The position numbers were made by a program, and so were the translations under genes. From Solirubrobacter ginsenosidimutans (GTDB lineage Bacteria > Actinomycetota > Thermoleophilia > Solirubrobacterales > Solirubrobacteraceae), in the NCBI RefSeq assembly GCF_027587205.1, contig NZ_JAPDOD010000042.1:14061-78060 (forward strand): DNA of 64,000 nucleotides, in the 5' to 3' direction. Below, piece after piece: positions 21,216-29,611 of this stretch. Below the pieces are notes generated by a model. That model worked only from the letters and a program-made list of their open reading frames with translations, ran no database searches and was not told the DNA's origin. Each line of letters opens with the position of its first letter. Position 1 is the stretch's first letter.

Positions 21216-24115
21216 CCCGCCGCCGCACCTTCGCCGCCGTCGCGCTCGCGATCCTCGCCTTTCCGGCCGCCGCCTCCGCCGCCCCGGAGGACGTCGCCAT
21301 GCGCTACGTGCGCGACCACCGCGGCGCGCTCGGCCTCGACGCCGCCGACGTCGCCGCGCTCGCGGCCCCCACGGTGAGCGAGGGCGGCAACGTCACCACC
21401 GTGCGCTTCCGGCAGGCGGTCGACGGCATCCCCGCCGCCGACGGCGAGGTGCGGGTCAACCTCGCTCCCGACGGCAGCGTGCTCAACGTGATCGGCGCGC
21501 CGGAGCACGCCCTGGACGCCGACACGACGCCGACCGTCACCGCCGGCGAGGCGGTGCGCGCCGTGCAGGCCGCCACCGGCAGCTTCCGCGCGACGGTGCA
21601 GAGCAAGGCCGCCAGAGGCGCGACGCGCGCGACGACCTACAGCGACGGGACGGCGGCCGAGCTCGCGCTCGACCAGCGCCGGCTCGTCTGGCGGGTGACC
21701 TACCGGTCCTCTTCTGCCGAGGTCTGGGACGCGTTCGTCGACGCCCGCAGTGGCAAGGTCCGCCGGCGCGTGAACATGGTCAAGTCCGACACGAACGCGA
21801 CCGTCTGGGAGAACACGCCCACGGCGGCGCTGGGCGGGACGGCGAACACCGTCAATCTCGAGCAGCACGGGTGGCTCGCCGCGGGCGCGCAGAAGCTGCT
21901 CGGTCCCAACGTGCACGCCTACTCGGACGTCGACGACGACGACTTCGCCGACGCCGCCGAGGAGATCGGCGCGCCGCCGTTCACGCTTCCCCAGACCGGG
22001 TTCTCACCCGCCGGCGGCAGCTGCCCCGCCGCCAACAAGTGCACCTGGAACCACAACATCGGCGGCAGCTGGAACACCAATCGGCGCCAGAACATGGTCC
22101 AGGCGTTCTATTTCGCCAACCGCTTCCACGATTGGCTCGCCGCTTCTCCCGTGAATTTCGGGACGCTGTCCGGGAGCTTTGACGCCGGAAGCGACCCGCT
22201 GCAGCTGGAGACCGACGACGGCGCCAACCCGCCGGGCGGGCTCCCTGACGCCCTGCACAGCAACAACGCGAACATGTTCACGCCCCCGGACGGCACGCCG
22301 CCGGTGATGCAGATGTACCTGTGGCGCGACCCGGGCTACCGGACGGTCAACGGCGGCGACGACGCCTCGATCGTCTACCACGAGTACACGCACGGGCTCT
22401 CGAATCGGCTCGTCACCGACGCCGCCGGGCACGGCGCGCTCTACTCGCCGCAGGCGGGCGCGATGGGGGAGGGCTGGAGCGACTGGTACGCGAAGGACTT
22501 CCTCGTCTCCCAGTTCCCCGGCCTGGACAGCGCCGCCGCCGGCGACGTGGACATGGGCGCCTACGTCGACGCGTCGCCGCGCACGCTGCGCACGCAGGGC
22601 CTGGACTGCCCGGTCAACGTCGTCGCCGTTACCTGCCCGGGGGTCGGCGCCGCCGGCTCGGGCGGGTACACGTACGGCGACTTCGGGAAGATCGCGGGCG
22701 GAATGGAGGTGCACGCGGACGGCGAGATCTGGGCCGAGACGCTGTGGGACCTGCGCGGCGCGGTCGGCTCGGTCGACGCGCGCCGGCTGATCACCGACGG
22801 CATGCGGCTCTCGCCGCCGGAGCCGTCCTTCCTGGACGAGCGCAACGCGATCCTGCTCGCCGACCAGGCGGCCGGTGGCGGCCGGCGGGCCGCGATCTGG
22901 TCCGTCTTCGCGGCCCGCGGCATGGGCTACTACGCCTCGACGGACACCGTCACCAACGCCGTGAGCCAGGACTTCTCGCTCCCGCCCACGGGCGCCGATC
23001 CGCGCGGCCGGATCGCCGGCACCGTCGTCGACAGCGCGAGCGGCGCCGGCCTCGGCGGCGCGTCGGTGGCGATCAGCGGCCTCGCCGCCGGCCCGGATCG
23101 GCTCGCCGGCACGACCGACGGCGCCGGCAACTACGCGATCGAGAGCGTTCCAGCCCGTATATTCCCCAGCCTGCTGATCGCGGCCCCCGGATATGACAGC
23201 GTCGCCCAGCCGGTGAGCGTGCCGGCGGGCTCGACCGCCGTCGCCGGAGCGGCGCTCCGGCGCAATTGGGCGGCCTTCCCGGGCGGCGCGACGGCCATCG
23301 CCGGGCCCGGGAGCGACGACTACGCCGACCAAGGCTGCGGGCCGGACGCCGCGATCGATCAGTCGCAGGGCAGCGGCTGGTCCACCGAGGCCAAGCCCGG
23401 CGGGAAGTCGATGGTCGTCTCGCTGCCCGCCCAGGTCGACGTCAACGAGTTCGTCGTCGATCCGGCCGAGGCGTGCGGGGACGGGGCCGCATCGGCCGCG
23501 GCAAGCTACCTGATCGAGACCTCGACGGCGTCGGCCGGCGGGCCCTGGGCCGTCGCCGCGTCGGGCCGCTTCGCCGACGCCGACCGCCACCGCCTGAACG
23601 CGATCCCCGCGGCCGCCGACGGCGTCCGCCACGTGCGCGTCACGCTGCGCAGCTCCCAGGGCGGCGGTACGTTCGTCGACCTCTCGGAGTTCGGGGTGCA
23701 CGGCGCGCAGGTCGTCCCGGACGTGCAGCCGCCGCCGGCGCCGACCCCGACGCCCGTCCCCACCCCTCCCGCGACCGTCGCCCCGCCGGCGTTCTCCTTC
23801 CCCGCGCACGGCCGCACCACGGTGAAGTTCAAGGTCACCTGCGCCGCGATCTGCGACGTGACCGCGAAGCTGACGGTCGACCGCCCGACCGCCAAGAAGC
23901 TCGGCCTGGGCCGGAACCTGACGGCCGGCTCGCTCACCGTCAAGGGCGTCAAGGCCGGCAAGTCCAACCTGACACTCAAGCTCAAGACCAAGGCGAAGAA
24001 GGCCCTGCTCAAGGGCCCGAAGACCCGCACCTACCGCGCGCGCATCAAGGCGACGGGGAACTACGCCGGGGCGGCGCCCGTGTCGCGCTCGGCGCAGGTC
24101 ACGCTCAAGCGCTGA
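21212..24115 (+). CDS. Secreted M36 fungalysin-type metalloprotease 2 (tandem paralogue)
   Basis: 967 aa, starting at TTG 21212, which overlaps the stop of protease 1 by four bases (TTGA). The signal peptide is MTRRRTFAAVALAILAFPAAASA. FTP propeptide, then zinc ligands H390, H394 and E420 (HEYTHG and GEGWSDW), spaced as in protease 1. The regulatory-like (AGTVVDSASGAGLGGASV) and discoidin-like domains follow, but the stalk is a short Pro/Thr linker. The C-terminal domain FPAHGRTTVKFKVTC...VTAKLTVDRPTAKKLGLG is clearly related to that of protease 1. The pair arose by tandem duplication; both keep complete catalytic residues. Confidence 0.93.
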   Translation: MTRRRTFAAVALAILAFPAAASAAPEDVAMRYVRDHRGALGLDAADVAALAAPTVSEGGNVTTVRFRQAVDGIPAADGEVRVNLAPDGSVLNVIGAPEHALDADTTPTVTAGEAVRAVQAATGSFRATVQSKAARGATRATTYSDGTAAELALDQRRLVWRVTYRSSSAEVWDAFVDARSGKVRRRVNMVKSDTNATVWENTPTAALGGTANTVNLEQHGWLAAGAQKLLGPNVHAYSDVDDDDFADAAEEIGAPPFTLPQTGFSPAGGSCPAANKCTWNHNIGGSWNTNRRQNMVQAFYFANRFHDWLAASPVNFGTLSGSFDAGSDPLQLETDDGANPPGGLPDALHSNNANMFTPPDGTPPVMQMYLWRDPGYRTVNGGDDASIVYHEYTHGLSNRLVTDAAGHGALYSPQAGAMGEGWSDWYAKDFLVSQFPGLDSAAAGDVDMGAYVDASPRTLRTQGLDCPVNVVAVTCPGVGAAGSGGYTYGDFGKIAGGMEVHADGEIWAETLWDLRGAVGSVDARRLITDGMRLSPPEPSFLDERNAILLADQAAGGGRRAAIWSVFAARGMGYYASTDTVTNAVSQDFSLPPTGADPRGRIAGTVVDSASGAGLGGASVAISGLAAGPDRLAGTTDGAGNYAIESVPARIFPSLLIAAPGYDSVAQPVSVPAGSTAVAGAALRRNWAAFPGGATAIAGPGSDDYADQGCGPDAAIDQSQGSGWSTEAKPGGKSMVVSLPAQVDVNEFVVDPAEACGDGAASAAASYLIETSTASAGGPWAVAASGRFADADRHRLNAIPAAADGVRHVRVTLRSSQGGGTFVDLSEFGVHGAQVVPDVQPPPAPTPTPVPTPPATVAPPAFSFPAHGRTTVKFKVTCAAICDVTAKLTVDRPTAKKLGLGRNLTAGSLTVKGVKAGKSNLTLKLKTKAKKALLKGPKTRTYRARIKATGNYAGAAPVSRSAQVTLKR

Positions 24116-24118
24116 CGG

Positions 24119-25060
24119 TCACGGGTCCGGGTAGGGCTGGAGGTGGACGCCGTGCGTGAAGCGGCGGCCGCCGAGCTCGTACGCCCCGCCGCACTTGGTC
24201 AGCAGCTCGGCGGAGCTGCGCCCGGGGCGGCGGACGCCGAGCCGGACCTCGGCGATCCCCGCGTGCAGGACCTCGCGCTCGCCGTGGACGGCGTCGTCCG
24301 TCACGCCCGCGTACTTGAAGCCGACCGTCTGGTCCAGGTCGGCATGGACGGCGACGCGGATCGCCACCCGCTGGCCGGGGACCATCGCCTCCAGGCGACC
24401 CGGGGCGGCGATCACGCGCACCCCGGTGACGTGGCCGAGCCCGCCGAGCCGGTGCCGCCGGCCGCCGATCGACACCGCGCCGTTGGCGATCCACGGGCTC
24501 AGCGCGCCGCCCACGCGGATGCGGGCGATCGCGAGCTCCAGCCACGCCTCGGGCTCGTCCTCGAAGCCGGCCGCGTGCAGCCAGACCCAGCGCTCGGCAT
24601 GCTCGGCGCCCCAGTTGTGGCCCACCGTTGCCCGCCACGCGACGACGTCGAGCTCGGCGCCGTCGAAGACGAGCCGGCCCGAGGTGGTTCCGTCGGGCAC
24701 GGGCGCTTCGAGCTTGGTGCGCGGGACCGGGAGCCGGTACAGCGTGCGCGGCCGCAGATGGCGCAGCGGCGTGGCCTCGCCGGAGACGGTGAGGTCCCAC
24801 TCGGACATGCGCCCGCGCGCCCGCGCCTCGCCGCGGAAGCCGCTCGCGCCCGCGTTGCTCGCCGGGCCCGCGGGGAGCGACTGTTTGACGGCTGCGGGCG
24901 CGCCCGCGCCGGGGTCGAAGACCGTGCACCAGAGCGCTCCCGACGTCTGCGCGGCGCCCGCGGGGCGGTGCGCGGTGTGCCTGATCCAGAGCGCTCTCGG
25001 CTGGCGTCCGGGCTCCGTGTCCCGTGCGCTGAGAAACCAGGACTCGTAGCGGCCGGACAC
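24119..25060 (-). CDS. Lipocalin-like AttH/CrtC/tocopherol-cyclase-type protein
   Basis: A 313-aa protein starting at GTG 25060 (VSGRYESWFLSARD). The central segment ATVGHNWGAEHAERWVWLHAAGF is the G-H-x-W-G...W-x-W pattern of the AttH/hydroxyneurosporene-synthase superfamily of paired lipocalin-like barrels. It is preceded by an N-terminal half with FDPGAGAPAAVKQSLP. Members act on or bind hydrophobic, often isoprenoid or lipid, molecules; the substrate here is unknown. No signal peptide. A second, diverged member sits at 26184-27029. The family call is by motif only. Confidence 0.55.
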   Translation of the reverse strand: MSGRYESWFLSARDTEPGRQPRALWIRHTAHRPAGAAQTSGALWCTVFDPGAGAPAAVKQSLPAGPASNAGASGFRGEARARGRMSEWDLTVSGEATPLRHLRPRTLYRLPVPRTKLEAPVPDGTTSGRLVFDGAELDVVAWRATVGHNWGAEHAERWVWLHAAGFEDEPEAWLELAIARIRVGGALSPWIANGAVSIGGRRHRLGGLGHVTGVRVIAAPGRLEAMVPGQRVAIRVAVHADLDQTVGFKYAGVTDDAVHGEREVLHAGIAEVRLGVRRPGRSSAELLTKCGGAYELGGRRFTHGVHLQPYPDP

Positions 25061-25105
25061 GGACCCATTGTGCCGTCCGACGCACCCCGTACCGTGAGCC
25101 CCGTC

Positions 25106-25561
25106 ATGCCACTGTGCTTCATTGAGCCGCAGGACGCCATCCGCGTGATCGCGGAATCGGTCGGCCGGGAGGCCCGCCGACAGCTGCTCGGCGAGCTGGT
25201 GCGCGCCTGGGTCGACGAGATCCCGGAGTCCGAGCTGGCGTCGCACTACGCCAAAGCCGTGGCGGACCTCGACGAGCACGACCTCTCGATGCTCGCCGCA
25301 TGGCACGCCTCGATGGAGGTCGGCATGCCGGTGGCGAACAAGGAGTTCCTCGTCGGCGCGTTCAAGTCACTGGGCGAGAACCGGCGCGAGGCGCTGAAGA
25401 TCGCCGCCGGTCTGCGCGGCGAGGATGCCTTCAATGCGGGTGTCGCCGAGGAGCAGGCGCTGGAGAGCGTGCTGCCCTGGCTGTCCCGGGAACGGGCGAC
25501 GGAGCTCCTGGCCGAATGCCTCGAGCTCTACGTCTGGGACCGCCTCGGCGGGGAGAACTAG
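25106..25561 (+). CDS. Conserved protein of unknown function, helical
   Basis: A 151-aa soluble protein predicted almost wholly alpha-helical: CFIEPQDAIRVIAESVGREARRQLLGELV, then ESELASHYAKAVADLDEHDLSMLAAWH, then LVGAFKSLGENRREALKIAAGL. Acid/His pairs such as DEHD are suggestive but do not make a ferritin-type E-x-x-H pair, so I do not assign one. ATG 25106 is preferred; GTG 25094 is in frame. It is divergent from the lipocalin-like gene and overlaps the convergent HAD gene by four bases. I do not recognise the family. Confidence 0.65.
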   Translation: MPLCFIEPQDAIRVIAESVGREARRQLLGELVRAWVDEIPESELASHYAKAVADLDEHDLSMLAAWHASMEVGMPVANKEFLVGAFKSLGENRREALKIAAGLRGEDAFNAGVAEEQALESVLPWLSRERATELLAECLELYVWDRLGGEN

Positions 25562-26187
25562 GCGAAGAGCGCGTCGAGCTCCGCGATGACCTGGGAGGTC
25601 TCGCGGAAGTGGATGCCGTGCATGCCCAGCTGGCGGGCGGCGGTCACGTTGACCTCGACGTCGTCCACGAACGCGCAAGCGTCGGCGTTCAGGCCGAGCC
25701 GGGACAGCGTGAGCTCGTAGATCTGCGGCTCGGGCTTGCGGGTGCCTTCGAACCCGGAGTCCACGATCAGCTCGAAGAGCTCGTCGACCACCGGGATCTT
25801 CCGTCGCCACGCGTCGTGCCACTCGCGCACGTTGTTGGTGAGGATCGCGAGCCGCACGCCGCGGGCGCGCAACGCCCGGTAGTGATCGAGCAGGGGCTCG
25901 TTCGGCTCCAGGGAGGCCATCAGGCGGGCGCCGTAGCCGTCGAGGTCGACCGGGCGGCCGAGCACCTCGCTCAGGCCTCCGGCGATCACCGCGATGAAGT
26001 CCGGCTCGCTCATCTGGCCGCGCTCGAGCGTCCACAGCGGCGGTTCGTCCGCCCGCGACGCGACGAGCGCCATCGCCTTGGCGAGCGCCTCGATCGGGAT
26101 GCCGATCTCCGTGTGCGCGCGCTTGAACGCGTCCATCAACGGCAGCGTGACGACCCCGCCGAAGTCGCTGACGACGGCCTTGATCAC
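25558..26187 (-). CDS. HAD superfamily hydrolase (subfamily IA)
   Basis: A 209-aa phosphatase-like protein. Motif I is VSDFGGV with nucleophile D8, and a Gly where the second Asp is usual, as in the epoxide-hydrolase N-terminal/ACAD10-like branch. Motif II is ILTNN, motif III the Lys of GTRKPEPQIY, and motif IV FVDDVEVN. A helical cap lies between motifs I and II. The start is GTG 26187, overlapping the preceding gene's stop by four bases (GTGA). It is the last gene of a three-gene coupled unit (FxsA-like, AttH-like, HAD). Substrate unknown; loss of the second Asp may affect phosphatase activity. Confidence 0.85.
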   Translation of the reverse strand: MIKAVVSDFGGVVTLPLMDAFKRAHTEIGIPIEALAKAMALVASRADEPPLWTLERGQMSEPDFIAVIAGGLSEVLGRPVDLDGYGARLMASLEPNEPLLDHYRALRARGVRLAILTNNVREWHDAWRRKIPVVDELFELIVDSGFEGTRKPEPQIYELTLSRLGLNADACAFVDDVEVNVTAARQLGMHGIHFRETSQVIAELDALFA

Positions 26188-27029
26188 GCGTGGCGGATGA
26201 CGTCGTAGCGCCCGACCGCGGTGCGTCCTTCGATGTGCCAGACGAAGAACGCGACGTCCAGCCGCAGCGCGCCGAGCTGGACGGTCGACCCGGTGACGAC
26301 CTCGCCGAGTCCGCGCGTCGGGTAGTCGTCGTCCTTGTCGACCCAGAACTCGAGGCCCGCGCGGATCTGGCGGCCGGCCTCGTCGGTGGTCGTCGACAGC
26401 CGTGGCTCCTCGACGGACAGCGTCTTATCGGCGTCCAGCAGCGCCGCCCACAAGCCTTCGTCGGCGTGTGAGGATGCCTTGGTCGAGCGCACCGCGGCGA
26501 GCACCGAGCCGGTGCCGTCCGCGAACCACGCGCTCACCGCGCGCGTCAGCACGATCTTGTCCCAGTCCGGGTTGCCCCACGAGTGCCCGCGCTGGCCGAG
26601 CCCGTCGACGGGGCGGTCGCCCATCGTCCCGCGAACGCGGCAGAGCTGCTCGTAGCCCTCCATCCCACCCGCCTTGACGACGGCCTGGCGCCCGCCGTAC
26701 TCCGCCGGGGGCGTCAGCGCCTCGAAGGTGAGCTCGAACTCGAGCTCCCCGGAGCCACGGACGATCCAGCGCTCGAGCGGCTCGACGGTCTCGACGGTGA
26801 GCTCAGGGGGCGGCGTGGCGCCGGCCTCGGCGATCGCGCCGAGCGTCTCCCGCCCGGCGAAGGCGATCGCGAGCGCGCTCGAGGACTCGTTGTCGTCCGC
26901 CGCGAGGCCGGACGCGACGCGCGCGAGCCCGAACAGCCCCACCGACGTGTCCGCCCACGAGAACGTGACGGCGTCCGTGTCCCCCGGCTTGCGAAGGGGG
27001 CGCGGCGCCTCCAGCGACGCCGCGCTCAT
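26184..27029 (-). CDS. AttH/hydroxyneurosporene-synthase-like protein
   Basis: A 281-aa protein with the same organising motif as the one at 24119-25060: LGQRGHSWGNPDWDKIVLTRAVSAWFADG, i.e. G-H-x-W-G followed by a W-x-x-x-x-G strand. The N-terminal half has VTFSWADTSVGLFGLARV and the C-terminal half GLEFWVDKDDDYPTRGLGEVV. No signal peptide. The ATG overlaps the stop of the FxsA-like gene (ATGA) and its own stop overlaps the HAD start (GTGA), so all three are likely made together. The ligand or substrate is unknown, probably hydrophobic. Confidence 0.55.
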   Translation of the reverse strand: MSAASLEAPRPLRKPGDTDAVTFSWADTSVGLFGLARVASGLAADDNESSSALAIAFAGRETLGAIAEAGATPPPELTVETVEPLERWIVRGSGELEFELTFEALTPPAEYGGRQAVVKAGGMEGYEQLCRVRGTMGDRPVDGLGQRGHSWGNPDWDKIVLTRAVSAWFADGTGSVLAAVRSTKASSHADEGLWAALLDADKTLSVEEPRLSTTTDEAGRQIRAGLEFWVDKDDDYPTRGLGEVVTGSTVQLGALRLDVAFFVWHIEGRTAVGRYDVIRHA

Positions 27030-27499
27030 CGCGGCGGGTCCAGCCGGTCGGGGTCGATGTCGACCGCGGTTCCCTCGACGTCGTCGGGGTGGCGGAAGCG
27101 CCCGTTGGGCGGCGTCGCGGTGCCCGGCATCGAGCCCATCAGCTTCAGCGCGCCGCGGCGCACCAGCAGCGCGCGCAGGAGGACCCGCGTGGGCGGGAAG
27201 AGGAACAGGAGCCCGAAGATGTCGGTGATGAAGCCCGGCGTGAGCAGCAGCACGCCGCCGAAGATCACCAGCACGCCGTCGATCACCTCGCGGTGCGGGA
27301 TCCGGCCACCCTCCAGTGCCTCGTTGAAGCGGCGCCAGGCGGAGCGGGTCTGCGTGCGCAGGAGATACGAGCCGAGCAGCGCGTCGGCGATCAGCAGCGC
27401 GATCGTCCACCACACGCCGATCAGCTGGCCCACCTGGATGAGCACCGCCAGCTCGGCGATGGGGACGATGATGAAGAGGAGGATCAGAAGCAGCGGCAT
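27026..27499 (-). CDS. FxsA family membrane protein
   Basis: 157 aa. It begins MPLLLILLFIIVPIAELAVLIQVG and continues with IALLIADALLGSYLLRTQ, then VIDGVLVIFGGVLLLTPGFITDIFGLLFLFPPTR. That last stretch is the G-x-x-L-L-x-x-P-G-F-x-T-D core of FxsA, first named for relieving F-plasmid exclusion of phage T7. Cellular function outside that setting is unclear. Three or four membrane segments are followed by a polar tail. First gene of the coupled three-gene unit. Confidence 0.88.
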   Translation of the reverse strand: MPLLLILLFIIVPIAELAVLIQVGQLIGVWWTIALLIADALLGSYLLRTQTRSAWRRFNEALEGGRIPHREVIDGVLVIFGGVLLLTPGFITDIFGLLFLFPPTRVLLRALLVRRGALKLMGSMPGTATPPNGRFRHPDDVEGTAVDIDPDRLDPPR

Positions 27500-27523
27500 C
27501 GGCTGCTCGGCACGATATGACGC

Positions 27524-27883
27524 TTACGTGAAGGCCGGCTTTGCGCCGTCGATGCGTACGGCCGGCAAGCGATGCAGGCCCACGGTCTCGATCAGCGTGC
27601 GGATGTTCGGCTGCGGGTGCGCCAGCCACAGCGTCACCCCGCGTGCGCGCAGCCGCTGCGCGAGGCACGCCAGGTCGATCATCAGCGACGGGTCCGCGAA
27701 CGTCAGCCCGGACAGATCCACGATCACGTCACGCGTGGCGGTCAGGGCCGCGGAGAACGGACGGCGGCGGCGGCCGCTCGTCGTCCGGTCCTCATCCCCC
27801 TCGATTCGGAGGATGGCCAGCTGTGCGTCGAAGGAAACGATCCGCGGACGGTACAACGAACCGCCCGGTTCGTACAGGGTCAC
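27524..27883 (-). CDS. STAS-domain protein (anti-sigma factor antagonist type)
   Basis: A 119-aa single-domain protein. The core VIVDLSGLTFADPSLMIDLACLAQRLRARG is the STAS strand-helix pair with Ser in the position phosphorylated in SpoIIAA-like antagonists, followed by VTLWLAHPQPNIRTLIETVGLHRL. It would be expected to bind an anti-sigma kinase and release a sigma factor, but no such kinase is encoded in this window. GTG 27883 is the likeliest start: it is preceded by AGGAAAG and gives a standard N-terminal strand. It is divergent from the MIP18-type gene. Confidence 0.75.
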   Translation of the reverse strand: MTLYEPGGSLYRPRIVSFDAQLAILRIEGDEDRTTSGRRRRPFSAALTATRDVIVDLSGLTFADPSLMIDLACLAQRLRARGVTLWLAHPQPNIRTLIETVGLHRLPAVRIDGAKPAFT

Positions 27884-27913
27884 AACCGCTGACTTTCCTA
27901 CACTCGTGTGACG

Positions 27914-28210
27914 ATGATCGATCAAGACGACGTCCTCGAGGCGCTCTCCAACGTCATCGACCCCGAGCTGGGCCTGGATTTCGTCGAGCTTGGCCTGGTC
28001 TACGGGGTCGAGATCGACGGCGGCACAGTGAACGTGACCTTCACGCTCACGACCCCCGCCTGTCCGATCGGCCCGCAGGTCTCCGAGCAGATGCAGGAGT
28101 TCGTCGGCGAGCTCCCCGGCGTCGAGCAGGTGATCCCGAACATGGTCTTCACCCCGGCGTGGACCCCGGACAAGATGTCCGAGGACGCCAAGTTCGCTCT
28201 CGGTTACTAG
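27914..28210 (+). CDS. MIP18/DUF59-type metal-sulfur cluster assembly factor
   Basis: A 98-aa protein. It opens with the family pattern ALSNVIDPELGLDFVELGLVYGVEI and carries the conserved reactive Cys in TTPACPIGP (C50), then FTPAWTPDKMSEDAK. Relatives (SufT, PaaD C-terminal region, yeast Cia2) help mature Fe-S proteins. ATG 27914 is chosen; GTG 27908 adds two residues and is possible. No other suf genes are in the window. A long palindrome follows 53 bases after its stop. Confidence 0.88.
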   Translation: MIDQDDVLEALSNVIDPELGLDFVELGLVYGVEIDGGTVNVTFTLTTPACPIGPQVSEQMQEFVGELPGVEQVIPNMVFTPAWTPDKMSEDAKFALGY

Positions 28211-28263
28211 GAGTTCGCCAGTCGGCGGTAGCAACGGCGCGGCCTTCGCCGGCACCGCGCGCT

Positions 28264-28308
28264 GCCGTGATCGAAAAGTACGCCTGAGGCTTACTTTCCG
28301 ATCACGGC
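28264..28308. terminator. 45-base near-perfect palindrome between MIP18 and NOS genes
   Basis: The sequence folds as GCCGTGATCG / CGATCACGGC (28264-28273 with 28299-28308), then AAAGTA / TACTTT, then GCCT / AGGC around a single-base loop at 28286. Only two positions are unpaired. It has no U-run in either direction, so it may be a factor-assisted terminator, a transcript stabiliser or a protein-binding site for the nitric oxide synthase gene. The surrounding 183-base gap holds nothing else recognisable. Confidence 0.55.
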
Positions 28309-28393
28309 GCTCACGAAGCCAGGTACGCGGACCCCGATAGGTCGATCGTCGAGTGGGCTAAAGCTGTGCGGTTGCGGACCGAATATCTGGATC

Positions 28394-29611
28394 GTGTCCA
28401 CGAACCTCGCATCGGCTCCGGCCGTCACCACCGAGACCCCCGCGGTCACCGGCTGCCCGGTGCATTGGGTCGCTGATCTTGCCTCCTCCGCCGAGACCGC
28501 CGCTCCGACCTTCGTCGACGTCGAAGGCGCGCCGAATCCGAAAGAGGTTCGCGAGTTCTTCGAGCAGTACAAGGAGTACATGACGCTGACGGACGCCGAG
28601 TGGCGGCTGCGCGTCCAGGACGTGATCGCGGAGATCGCCGCGACCGGCACCTACGTCCACACGGAGGAGGAGTTGACGGTCGGTGCGCGCCTCGCTTGGC
28701 GCCACAACACCCGCTGCATCGGCAAGCTCTACTGGCGCGGGCTCACGGTGCGCGACTTCCGCGACGTGACCGACGCCGAGGCGATCGCCGACGGGTGCCT
28801 GGATCACACCGAGTTCGTGCACAACAAGGGCCGGATCAAGCCCTCGATCACCATCTTCGCGCCGGAGCGGCCGGGCCAGAAGGCCGCGATCGTGCGCAAC
28901 AGCCAGCTGATCTCCTACGCCGGCCACCGCCAGGCGGACGGGACGATCGTGGGCGACCCGAACACGGTCGACCTGACCGACGTCGCCAAGGCCAACGGCT
29001 GGAACCCCGTGCAGGAGGGTCGCTTCGACGTCCTGCCGCTGGTCGTCGAGACCGGCGACGGCACGATCACCGTGCACGAGATCCCTGAGGGCCTCGCCCA
29101 CGAGGTCGAGATCGAGCATCCGACGATCGAGGGCCTCGCCGAGCTGGGCCTGCGCTGGTGGGGCTTCCCGTCGATCTGCGACAACGTGCTCTCGATCGGC
29201 GGCATCAACTACCCGCTCGCGCCGTTCACCGGCTGGTACCTGGCCCCTGAGATCAGCGCCCGCGACTTCTCGGACACGTACCGCTACAACCTGCTGCCCG
29301 AGATCGCCGAGGCGCTCGGGATCGACACGACCGACGTGCGCTCGCTGTGGAAGGACCGGGCCGTGATCGAGCTCACGGCCGCGGTCCTGTACTCCTACGA
29401 CAAGGCCGGCATCCGCATGGATGACCACCACACGGCGGCCCAGAAGTTCCACAAGTGGTCGAAGTCCGAGGAGAAGAAGGGCTGCCCGGTCGAAGCCGAG
29501 TGGTCATGGATGATCCCGCCGATCTCCGGCTCGCTGTCCCCGAACTTCCACGAAGAGTTCGAGGACGTCTTCAAGCTGCCGGCGCTGATCCGCCGGCCGC
29601 CCATCAACTAG
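28394..29611 (+). CDS. nos: Bacterial nitric oxide synthase, oxygenase only
   Basis: A 405-aa haem enzyme that oxidises L-arginine to citrulline and NO using electrons from unrelated reductases. The proximal thiolate is C108 in WRHNTRCIGKLYWRG. The substrate segment is GLRWWGFPSICDN, with catalytic Glu286 in GWYLAPEI. The pterin/dimer region WSWMIPPISGSLSPNFHEEF (W370, W372) matches W-x-W-x-x-P-P-x-S-G-S. HHTAAQKF is also typical. No reductase domain is fused and none is adjacent. The N-terminus is extended by about 40 residues relative to Bacillus NOS and contains GCPVHW, echoed by KKGCPVEAEW near the C-terminus. The start is GTG; the stop overlaps the next gene by four bases. Confidence 0.93.
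   Translation: MSTNLASAPAVTTETPAVTGCPVHWVADLASSAETAAPTFVDVEGAPNPKEVREFFEQYKEYMTLTDAEWRLRVQDVIAEIAATGTYVHTEEELTVGARLAWRHNTRCIGKLYWRGLTVRDFRDVTDAEAIADGCLDHTEFVHNKGRIKPSITIFAPERPGQKAAIVRNSQLISYAGHRQADGTIVGDPNTVDLTDVAKANGWNPVQEGRFDVLPLVVETGDGTITVHEIPEGLAHEVEIEHPTIEGLAELGLRWWGFPSICDNVLSIGGINYPLAPFTGWYLAPEISARDFSDTYRYNLLPEIAEALGIDTTDVRSLWKDRAVIELTAAVLYSYDKAGIRMDDHHTAAQKFHKWSKSEEKKGCPVEAEWSWMIPPISGSLSPNFHEEFEDVFKLPALIRRPPIN

Noticed and set aside
25106..25561. Ferritin-like or di-iron protein
   Set aside because: It is helical and acidic, but the paired E-x-x-H motifs needed for a di-iron site are not present.
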